Assembly (NCBI RefSeq): GCF_914767665.1
Contig: NC_059504.1
Span: forward strand, 34,875,720 to 34,939,719
From: Harmonia axyridis
Lineage: Eukaryota > Arthropoda > Insecta > Coleoptera > Coccinellidae
DNA length: 64,000 nucleotides
Direction: 5' to 3'
Shown: piece by piece, positions 28,601 through 40,500 of the stretch
Layout: each line of letters opens with the position of its first letter
Numbering within the stretch: position 1 is the stretch's first letter
Position numbers and translations under genes: made by a program
The notes under the pieces: generated by a model
Databases searched by the model: none
What the model saw: the letters and a program-made list of their open reading frames with translations, nothing else
Told to the model about the DNA's origin: nothing

Positions 28601-31527
28601 AATACGTATCGCACACTACGTCCATTTTATTTTCTTTAGCGATGAAGCGCACTTCTGGTTGAATGGCTACGTCAACAAGCAAAACGGCCGCATTTGGAGT
28701 GATGCTAATCCTCAAATGTATGTCAAAACACCGTTACATTCAGAAAAACTGACTGTTAGGTGCGCTTTATGGGCTGGTGGAATCGTTGGTCTGTACTTCT
28801 TCAAAAACGATATGATGGCCAGAACGTTACAGTCAATGGTGATCGGTATAGAGCCATGATTACTAACTTTTTCATTCCTGAATTGAACAAGCATGATGCC
28901 CAGGAGCTGTGGTTCTAACAAGACGGCGCAACATGTCACACAGCTCGTGTCACAATCGATTTATTGAAAGATACGTTTGGTGACCGCCTAATTTCACATT
29001 TTGGACCTGTGAATTGGCCTCCAAGATCTTGTGATTTAACACCGCTAGACTACTTTCTGTGGGGCTATGTAAAGTCATTGGTCTATGCGGATAAGCCACA
29101 AACCCTTGACCATTTGGAAGACAACATTCGCCGTGTTATTGCCGATATACGGCCACAAATTTTGGAAAAAGTCATCGAGAATTGCACGTCCAGATTGGAC
29201 TACATCCGAGCCAGCCGTGGCGGTCATATGCCAGAAATCATATTTAAAATGTAATGCCACAAGATTATCTTGCGGTTAAATAAAATTCATGTCAATCGAA
29301 TAATCCATCGTTGTTTTATTGCAATTTAAAGTTCAATAGCTCTAAAAAAAACACCCTTTATTTATGTTTCACGAAAAAAAAATTCTTCTCCTTCTGGGTG
29401 TTGCAGTTTCTTTGTCAGTTAGTATATAATTAGTACAAAAGTCTACTCAATTATTGAATATAACACTAAATTCCTGATGATGGTTTGGCAAGTTTGCTCC
29501 GTGATGGCTTACATTTCATGATGACTATTTTGTTTTAACTGGGCCTGGGAAGTTGGTTTACCACGTAAACTTTGGATATAAGGAAACCCCACAGGTGAAA
29601 GCCCATACGCGTCAAATCAGAACTGCAGTCATCTCCGAAAATATTATTCCTTTTGCTTGTATTGTCTCTGAGCATGTTGTGTGCATTTCGAATTATCATC
29701 TTCGAACTGAGAAAAGTTTGTCTATGTGGAATCTTATGTCATTTATGGTTAACAATAATATCGAAAAAATTTCGAGACTACTCATACTTTCTGAACAACG
29801 ACAAAGATCTATGAGGTTGGCTATGATAAGATTGTGGATTATTTGTGGTGGTGGGTACAGTAGAATGATTTCATCAATCGATGTTTCGATTCTCTTGAGA
29901 ATCGGAGTTAATCTGTCTAGTCTCAGGTGACGAATGTATTTTCTCGTCGCGTCGGCAAGTTCCGAAATATTCCGATAAATCCCCTGAGATCTTCCGTCCC
30001 TTCGACCCTTTCTGCTCTCATATACAAGGTGGAATTGAATTCATTAGATACTCAGAATCATCTGTTTGTGGAACAGTCTGTAACCATTCTGGCATTCCTT
30101 CATTAAAATAACTTCAAGACTGAAGTTGCAATAACTCTCTATTAATTTGATAGATTTGTATATCTGTTATGAGTCTTTTCTGTGAGAATTGTTAGTATAT
30201 TTTGAAATGAAAATATCTGTGTAACAACAAATTTTTTTAAAAACATTTTTATTCTGATGCAAGCAAAATTTGGGAAAATTGAAATGCCAAGTAAAAAATT
30301 AGTCAATCAATTCTCAAATCTCAAATTCATTGATGCATTAAAATCATCAAGAAATTCACGCAATGCCAAGTAAAAAAATTATTCAATAAATTAATTTCTC
30401 TTAATTGGTATCCCTGCTTTTAAGCCCTCAAATCAATGTATAGTGTTAATAAATGAGTTTAAATAATACATAGGCATACAACTTTGCTTCTGAAATTCGG
30501 AGCTTTATTGTAGAAAACTGGATATACTTTTATGAAAGTATTGTCCATCGCTAGCAACTAATTTTTACCATCTTTCGGGCAGCGTACGAATCCCGCGTTG
30601 AAAACTGGCCATCTTTTGGAGCGATCCTAGAATCGATCCAATTTTTTAATTCTTTATGATAATACAAGACCCGAAGTGGTGGTCAGCCAGGCCGAGTGCC
30701 ATTGATCGGAACAGATGATAGTCCGAGGGAGCAACGTCAGGAGAATACATCGCGTGGGGTAGGACTTCCCATTTCAACGTTTCCAAGTATGTCTTAACCA
30801 CTTTCGCAACATGGGGTGATCACTTAATCATGTCTCCCGTTGTATTGCGACCATTTGTCTTTCAATGTTCGGCTCAAACGCATTAACTGCAATCGAAAAC
30901 GATCACCTGTGATTGTTTCAGTCAGTTTCAACAACTCATAATACACTTTGCCGAGCTAGTCCCATCAAATACTGAGCAGTACTTTTGAACTGTGAATATT
31001 CGGTTTGGCCGTCGACGTGCAACCATGGTCAGAATAGCCCCATGATTTTCTAAGCTTGGGATTAACGTAATGTACCCATTTTCCGTATCCAGTCAGAATG
31101 AACTGTTCACAAGCAAACAAACGTCGTTCAATATATATCTCGGCTTCAAGTCGTACGGCACCCAATTTCCTTGTTTGTGAATCATTCTCAATTCTCATTA
31201 CTTTCAGGCTTTTTGAAATGATTTGTTGAGTCAGTCCCAATGATCCTGCTAATTCATTTTTCGTTTGACACGAGTCTTGATCAAGTAATGCCTCTAATTC
31301 TGCATCTTCGAAATCCTTATCTTTCACCGCCATGCTGGTGTTCAACGTCAAAATCACCATTCTTGAAGCGTCGAAACCACTATTGGCACGTTCTTTAACT
31401 TAATTCAACTTAAAAGCGGCTACCATAGTTATTTGAGAGCTTTCGATAAGCCTCATCCGCAGATTTCTTCATATTAAAGCAAAAAATTAAAACCTCTCGC
31501 AAATGACGAGCATTTGGCTTGTCCGTG

Positions 31528-31585
<58 letters not shown>

Positions 31586-34500
31586 TTAATTCGAACTCAA
31601 ATGTATCTAATCATTGTGAAAATAAAGAAATGTTTAGTCGAGAATAACTTTATGCGTGATGTTTACTGATACCTTAGCTTATTGTTAATACAATAAGCTA
31701 ATAATCTACGATCTATTTATTTCTACTACCACTTACCTACAGCCATCTATTGCAAAACGGTGGACGCGAAGTTGTTCACCGAATATAATGTGATATAAGT
31801 AGGTACAATAAAAGTTCATCAATAAATAATGGTCTGATCAAATTTTGTCCAGGGCCATAAATCATTTCCTTTTTCCTCTCAAAAAACCTTTAGGTATTCC
31901 CTAACAGATTCTCCCCCATTTTCAAGGGAAATTATTCAAAAGCATGTAGACCAATCATATATTCCAGGTAGCAAAATCTGCAAAATCCAAGTGAGCTCCG
32001 TACACAATACCCATACTTTCCGCAAAATGCACGTATATATTCAACATACCCCGTTCTACCCCAAGACTAAGACGTAAAAATTGCTCGTTCGGATGTCCGC
32101 GTGAAATATTTAAATTCACCCCCGGTAATCCCCCCAAAGTCTGCCATTCCGCTTTATTTATAGACATAACAAAACGTAAGCCGTTCGAACTGAAATCGCA
32201 GCTCTCAAGAGATTAGGGGGATTGTAGGTATCACGACTGTCCCACATACCATCGCCGCTAATTATAATTGTCTCTTAAGGTATTCCCTTGGATTTCAAAC
32301 TTGCGAACTGTTTCCCGATTCGCCATTTCACCAGCTTAGGTCTCCTCTCGGCCGTGATCAAGTTGGCCATGTTTCACCCCTGTACATTTTCTTGGATAAG
32401 GCATGGGATTGTGTAGCAGTTTTCTATGGTTTCGCCAGGAAGTTTAGTTTGTCTGGGTGTTCCATACATTTTGAGCGCATTTTGTATGGACTTAGCTTTG
32501 TTATTTCACCAAACATCTGTAATTTTGACCAATCGCCTGAAAACATCTGAACTTATTTTCAAATTATAATAAAAATACAACCGGTAAAATTAGAGGAATG
32601 AACAAAGTTTGTAGTTTATTTCCACTTGAACACTTCGATTCATTTCATGGATATCTGAAACATAAGTATTTTAATATTAGCATTGGAATGAAAATTTGCT
32701 TTTTATTGGGAAACCTTCAATGTAGGAAAATGTTAGATCGTCTTAAAAGAAATTTAATTTTTTTCAATACATCTTATGAAGTGCAGATGATTCCATTTGG
32801 AAAAACGCAATTTTTATCATTTTAGCATGTCTCTTTGCGGTCTGTGATTTTGAACAGCCCTTTACAATTAGGAACATATTTTATCACACGTAAATGATAT
32901 AAGGGATATTCGTAATCATTATCCGAAATTTCAGCTTTCTAGGATTCTAAGTACCGAAGAAATTAATGTTTAATTGAAGCTATGTTTTGCACATAAAAGA
33001 AGTAAATCAATCACTCGATAACAGCTAGAGACAGGGGCAAGAAAGTTGATATACATAATGTTCTATTTGTTTTGAACTATCGAAATTGATAGTAATTTTT
33101 TATATAAGTGGCAACAAAAAAAAAAGAATGATAATAACAATATTTTAGATCGATAGGCAAGAAACCAGATTTTCAATTAAATCAATCACTAGAAAACAGC
33201 TAGAGACAGGAGCAAGAAAGTTAATAAATTGTAGTATTAATATACAGAATGTTTTATTTGATTTGAACTATCGAAATTCATAGTAATTTTTGATATGAGT
33301 GGCAACAAAAAAAAAATAATAATAATAACAATATTTTAGATCGATAGGCAAGAAACCAGATTTTCAATGAAATCGTACAGTTCTCCGTTAAAGTCCATGT
33401 ACCATAGACCATGGCTCACCCTGTATAGTTTCAGAGCAATGAACTTCGGTCCTGTTCTTCTTTCATTCGATGACGAAGTAGTGTTTATTTTATTCTTCTT
33501 ATGTTGTCTGTTGAAGCCAGAGTTTCTAGGGATTGTCTCTTTGTTAGCATTAACCTATTTTCGATACAATTGAGAAGTAAAATAAGAGTAATAATAAAAA
33601 TTCCCTCAGTGCTGCTCATGTCAAATAATATTCGCAAAACTTAATTAATTATTTGACTTAAAATTATGTAGATCTTAATATCAATCTATTAGATTCAATT
33701 TGAGTATTGATAGTTTTTTGACTTTTCGTTCACAAACTCAACAATTGATATTCCATACGACATTCGTGGGTATCATAATTTTTTTTTATTCTTTTCTATT
33801 TGTCCCTCTTATTCCGTCCTGATTCCAATGCAAAAGTTGTTATCCAATGTTTTCGGGTTGTTTTCTTTAAATGATATTATCCTTTTTTTGGTGCCTTTTC
33901 CGTGGCTCTACTCATTGAATGTTTCGGAATCGTTATTATTTCTTTGGGATTCTTTTTTGCTTTGAAGTTACCTTTCGCTATTTCACCTTCGTTCATATAG
34001 AGCACAAGTAGCTTGATGCTTTGTGTAGCTGAAAATTTAACAAACTTTCGAAGAGTGTTTTTGCTTTACAGATCTGCTAGGTTGGTTTTTGTGGCACTGT
34101 CCTAGACCAATGCTTTTCTTTGTCGTAGCCCAGTCGTACCCCAATGATATCGGTATTGAGGGTTTTTACAAAAAATTAAGATTTCGTTCTACTCGATTTT
34201 ATTCTGATGACCTCCGCATCTGTGTTTTCTATTTAAAAGACGACGTCAGTGTTTTGTTACTAGGTTTTATATTCAATAGTAAGCTCCAATTACTTTTATA
34301 TTCAATTTATTTCTTTTAGGAAAACTGGAGTCAATTATTATTTGGAGATTTAATTCATTTTGTGTCTATTGTATTCGAATAATATTTAGGGTGTTCGATT
34401 TCAAAAACACCATCTCTTCTTAATATCTCTGAAACAGTAACCAATTTCAATGATCTGTTATGAGTATCACATAAACCATAAAATTTACTGAAAAAAACGT

Positions 34501-37500
34501 TTTAGCATTTTCAAAATATTTCGAACAGAAAACAAGATATAGCGGTCATTTTTCAGAAACTCCCTGTTACTCGAGATTAAAACAAGATATTTACGATCTG
34601 ATTGCTAATATCTGATAATTTCAAAAAAAGTGATCGCAAGTCTTTGAAGATTTTTTATTTTATTTTTCACCTCTGGGTGATAGTTCTCAAGATGCTTTCA
34701 GTATCTCATTGACAAATTTTCGGAACGGAAGAACAACCACCGGGCTAGTTTATCGAACAAGACACATTGTAACTCCTTAAAAATTCAACCCGATTAAATG
34801 AATAAACCATAGTACATATTTCAAAACGTCAATAATCTATTATAGATTCAGCCAGCACTCCAACGAAAAAAAAATCACTGATCCTATGAATTCTAGCCAC
34901 TAATGGAAAACCGTTCATTAAATTTTCTGTTTCAGGAGACAATATGCAGTTAGACAATAGGGTTCTGCCCGGTTTCATCCCGTTGTATAGTAAATTCGAA
35001 CGTTTGGGCAGAGAATGCTCCCAGCCCAACATGCAGAAGCCTTGCACAACGAACCAGAAATGGTTTTGCGTGCACGACAACGGCAGGTGGAGAAAACACA
35101 AGTGCAAATCAATTGTTCCCAATTCGAGGGCAGCCCTCGTCGATAACAAGTATCGAAAGTGCGCTTGTTTTACACCGAACGGTCTGGTATACAAAAAAGT
35201 TCCGGTGAGTAATGTTCAACGATAATTTTTGATTCGTGAAATCCATCATGAGATCGAATTTATATTCGAATAAAGTATATATAGTCTATCCATAGGAATT
35301 AAGGAGACATATAACCATTCCATTAATTAGAAGAAATGAAAAAAAAAATTGAAAAAAAAATTCTATGAAAAATTGAAAGATTTTGCTCTTCACTTGAATT
35401 GTCCAAGTTACAAGTAATTCTGTAGGTAGTTATAAGTTTATTTTGTTTCAATCATACCTAATTCGGTCCGGTATTTTCCATCATATGCAACATTGGTTGA
35501 ATTTGAGAACGGAGATCGTAAACTCAACTTTAACAAATGAAATCAACTTGAAATTGAGTTGGTTGAATAATTAAGTGTTTTCGATTAAAACTTTTGGAGA
35601 CTATTTTTTTAATTCATTTACTTCACAACAAATTCAAATGTATTTTCACAAATGGGTGTGAAAGATTCTCTCAACCAAACATAAACTGCTTCTTTTTTTC
35701 TAGATCGAGAATATGCCGAGGAAAAGGAATTTCTCAAGGATAAAGCGCAATGTAGAGTTAGATGATATTTTTTTCTCAGAATACGATGAAACTATTGTGG
35801 ATAATTCCAGAAATAAAAGGAATGCTTTGGAACGAGTAGATAACAGAATGAAGAATTTAAGGGGCCAACTGAATGATCTTCAAGTAAGTCAATATAAGGC
35901 TGATCTTTTAATATATAGAATGAAGTCAAAATTTTACAAATGATTTTCGAACAAAACTTAATAAACTGAAATAATGAAGATGAATAAAATTTCTGTAAAA
36001 TAATATAGAGCATGGATTATTTAATATAATTAATGCATGTTCTATATAATTTTAAAGAATATCTCCTCTTGAGGTGACAAATTGATTCGATGCAATCAAG
36101 GGCATAATATCATAAACAGAGTTCCTCTAATATTCAGGGAACCAATTCTTCTTGTACCCATTGGAAAAAAATCTTAGGAACGAATTTCGTGAACGTCAGA
36201 ACTACAAGGTGATAAAGTTTCGAAAATTGTATATTCTACAACAAGTTGCAGAATGGGCTCATATTCTAACACGAATGCGAAATTCGAGCGACGAAGTAGT
36301 GAGTTTTCGAAAGCATGATTGTTGGAATTGCCTTCTGCAACGAGTATTAGACGATATTTTCTCTATTTCAGTCGAGTTTTGTGAAATATTGTCGAAATTC
36401 AATGAAAAATTCATATTATACATCCTAGTGACTTTTGTATTATATCTTGGTAGTTGGTGTGACTGTTACTAAAATTAACGGATTACGGAATTTGAATTTG
36501 TTCAGAAAGTTTAAAATTTCGAAATAGTTTATAATTTCGCATCAAATTCCTGATTTATGTCTGACGAAATCGATTTAACACCACCAGAATCAGAAATTTC
36601 GAATAAATTTGCAAATCATTTCCCTATATCCAAATTATATTATATTGACAATGGAAGTGTGTTGAAATTTGATAGGATTGGAAGCAACCACAAAACGAAA
36701 AATATGACTGAAAACAATGCTGTGATGAGTTCCTTACAGTACTTTTTTTAGTGATTAACTCATTATGATACTGAAATAAAGAAAGATATCTACAATCATA
36801 CTACAGTAGTTACAAAAAAAGGTTTTTTTTTTGAAATTTTATTATCCTTGTATCTTCCATAGTTAAATATATAAATATATTTTGAACATTTTTTTTAAGT
36901 TAATCAACACATCAGCCATCGATGAGCAGATGCGATCAAGAAACTTGGAGACCAACCTCATCGGAGATTCAATATCTGGATGCAGAATATTAGGCAGGGG
37001 CAACGTGAACTGTTCAAATTTGGTGTACCACAACAGAAGAGTTTGGCAAAAGTCAAGACTGGAAGTTAATAACGAAATACAGGAACTGAAAGAGAAATTG
37101 GAACAGCTGAAAGAAATACGTAGACATCTAAAGCATTACAGGCCGGAAGAACACGATATCTTGGATCATGAGGATTCTGATTTCCTCGACCAAATTCCGG
37201 ATAACGCAAACCCATTGCCGAAACCCAACAGGCGAAAACACCATAAAAAGATGAATGAGAGGTTCCATAAGCCAACAAGGACTAAATTAATTGCGGAATA
37301 TACGACTGAATTATCGATTTCTGTGAATGAAACGGTTACTGAAGACGTTAAGGATGAAATGACAACGGAACTTTTGAAGCCAAATAAACATAAGCATCAT
37401 AAACACCTGTCAACACTAGATGAGGTAAGTTAGAAGTACCTCAGAGTAATGAACATAGATAGAGGAAGTATATGTCATTTTCAGTAAGCAAATTTTGTCC

Positions 37501-40500
37501 CCAACATGAACTATCAAATTTGACATGAAGCGCGCGGAAATGAAAACATCAGTGATACGATATTTCACTCAATTCACGAGTTTCTCCACAAAGAACGCAT
37601 TTTTCATGTCCCATTGTGAATCAACGTTTCATATTAACTCAAAATATATTGAAATAAATACCTAATTATATCAGAAATTCAGGAAACAAATATCAAGCCC
37701 GCCAAACGACATGAAACAACCGATGACACTAGGAGAGCAAAAGTTGCCAAACCTTGGATTTCAGCAGGTAGATAGAGAAAAAATAAATAATCTGCTCATT
37801 ATAAATTCGAAAATTATAAAGAATATCGGAATCCAAAAATTCAAATCTGCATATTTAATCGGGAATCACTCAAATGAATATATTTTATTCAATATAATAT
37901 GCATAATTCATAACGATATAGTAAAATTGTGGATTTGAATATATATCACAATCCGACAACGTAATCTAACCATGTTGAGGACATGTAAAAATTGCGTATA
38001 CTCCCTCTATATGTTTATTACTCTACGAGAAGCATCAGTGCCCGTGATGCATTAGGGCATTAGGCCGTACGACATCAGAATAGTTATTTCTCTAATTCTA
38101 TGGCAAATCCGTTCATTCTCTCATACCTTGTAGAACAAATTTGTTAGGGATTATCTCAGTTTCACTCAGATTTCATGGTTACATTTCATTATCATATGTT
38201 GGTATTTGAAACTCTTCTGTCACGGATTTATTAATTATTTGTCAAAATTATGATACAGAAAACAGTTTTGCCAAACAACATTTTTCAACATAAAAATTAG
38301 TAAATAATATTTACAGAAATATTTCATTCATTTCTATAAAAATTCAATGAATACTTGTACAGAAGGCTCATTATAACTTGTATTATTATATAATAGTATT
38401 CATGATATAAGAAGTGCAGAAGGCATTGATATTCTTCTACAGAGGCGAATCCAGGATTTTTTCAATGGGAGTAAGGGCGCACAGAACCGAATTAATATGA
38501 AAGTTATGCAGAAGGAATTGTACAACACATTGTGTTGTGTCTTTTAGAAGCGGAAGTTAGGAAATTATAATAAAGTATCATTTTTGACATATGAGCAACC
38601 TTAGTCTCGCTGTGTTAAAAATAAATGACTCTGTCGATTCTTAAATAGGCGCATGACAAAACCTATACCTATTAGCATATTCCTAACTACGAGGTGTTTC
38701 AAAATTCATCATCAAGTTTTAGAGACCTATTTTTCAGGTCAAAATAAGACTCTTTTTCCATTATTATGTGTCCACCAACACTTCGTTACCGAACTAAAGA
38801 ACGTTCAAGTTTCAATGATTATTTAGTTTTTCTTCATGTCTCTTTCAGTTTTTGAGATATTAAAATAAATTTGAAAAATAGTTCCGTTTAAGGATTTTCA
38901 TCATCCAGTATGCCGAGTGATTGTAACAAGCTACAGGAAGTTTTTTCAATGGTCAAGTCTTTTTTCGCCCCATAAACTTTTTTGTACTTGCCGCTGGTGA
39001 ATTCCAACATATGCAGGGCCGTCGCTAGCCAAATTGCCGCCCTAGGCAAATACCCAATTTGCCGCCCTAACAGTCAACTCTGCAGAATGCAAATAATTAT
39101 TTTAGGTTATCGGGGTCTTCTACCGAAATATCTGCCGCCCCTCTAGAACAGGCTCTGCGGTCTCAGGTTCTTCTGCTGAGTTCCGACTTTATAAAACGCT
39201 TGAACATTTTGTTTTTTATCTTTAAGATGATAGTGTGTAACAATCGGATGATACGGATGAACCATTATTTCAAATTCGAATGCGCCCACCCCCAAAACTA
39301 ATTAATTTGATAAAAAATCATGTGTGAAATTCTTTGAAATTAAAAAAAAGTATTCAACACTTTCTTCTTGGAATTCGGATTTCTGAAAAAAATTGAAAAT
39401 GCCGCCCTCCAATATTTGCCGCCCCGGCAAAATGCCAATTAGCCAGCCTCCAGAGCGGGCCCTGATTCAGTATTTAATTAAGAAAAAGTTCTTCAAGGGG
39501 CAATTGAAAGTTCCGGGCGAGGGAAGTATGAGAACGTTTTAGAAAAATATTATCTTGAAATTTTTGTTTTCTCTTTCGGTACCTTACATTTTGAACATGT
39601 GAATTTTTGTTCATAAAGTAGAATATCGTAACTGAATCTAAGCGCCCCAATTTTTCTCCAGGGGGCGCCTGGACAGTTTTGGGGCGCACTACTACCACCC
39701 CGGAAACGTACCTGAAAGAAACACGGATCATATTTCTTTAGGAACATTATACTTATTTTGAAATAAATGAATATGATTTTTTCTATTAAGTCTATCTCAT
39801 CATCCGACGCTTCGAACGTAGTACTTCCCAGTGCCGAAAAATGATAATAATAAGGAAATGATGAAAATAAAAAATTATAGAACTTGCCTTCAGTAATCTA
39901 CTTTGAAATCCTTAAATCCAAAGGCGAATCGAAAAATTCAGAATATAACACTCACTTTGCACATACAGTACGATCAAAAAAATATTGTTATATAATATGG
40001 AACGTGGTATAAAATAAAATAAACTTCTCAGATATGTATTTCTTAGAAAGGATGAGATGGAAATGATGAAATGGAAACGTTTCTCGTATATTTTGCATTC
40101 ATCTGGGAATAGGCATTCTGGTTGAAGAATTGTAGAGAAAAATACCTTCCACCGGCTACCCTAATAAAGCAATAAAATTGAGCAGTGTAGCAAAGAGAAG
40201 GCCGACACGCCTGATTAGTACATGTGTTTTTTAGCATCAATATCTCGTAAACAGTAAACAGCTGTGAGAGGGTTTACACGACATCTGGATATTTATGAGT
40301 TGTGTGTAATGCGGCACCTTTGATAGTTTAAAATGTTGATTAAATTGTCTGTATATTTTCGTGTTGTTTTTAACCGATTTAAATCTCATTTCTTACTTTG
40401 AATTTCTACACATATGATTTTTGTTGATCAAGATTGAAATGCCGCCCCAGAATTTTGCCGCCCTAGGCGGTCGCCTCCCCTGCCTACCCCCTAGCGACGG

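Larger units (their letters stand above)
27056..29419. mobile_element. outer MITE of a three-element nest
   Basis: Inverted ends ACTGACAAAGAAACTGCAAC (27056) and its complement (ending 29419), flanked by TA (27054-27055, 29420-29421). Only about 130 bp belong to this element (27056-27124 and 29361-29419). Its own arms pair throughout (AATTTTTTTGGTAAAACATA against TATGTTTCACGAAAAAAAAA), so it was a tiny MITE into which two larger elements inserted side by side. Confidence 0.85.

Noticed and set aside
29553..29930. 125-codon open frame as a gene
   Set aside because: No domain or start context, in an intron next to a transposon nest.
36152..36751. Open frames between Sulf exons as extra exons
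   Set aside because: They lack phase-0 compatible acceptor and donor pairs, and the flanking exons already join in frame.
39474..39747. Overlapping minus-strand frames as a hAT transposase
   Set aside because: No conserved hAT residues, and the element 39014-40505 is too short and too interrupted for a transposase.
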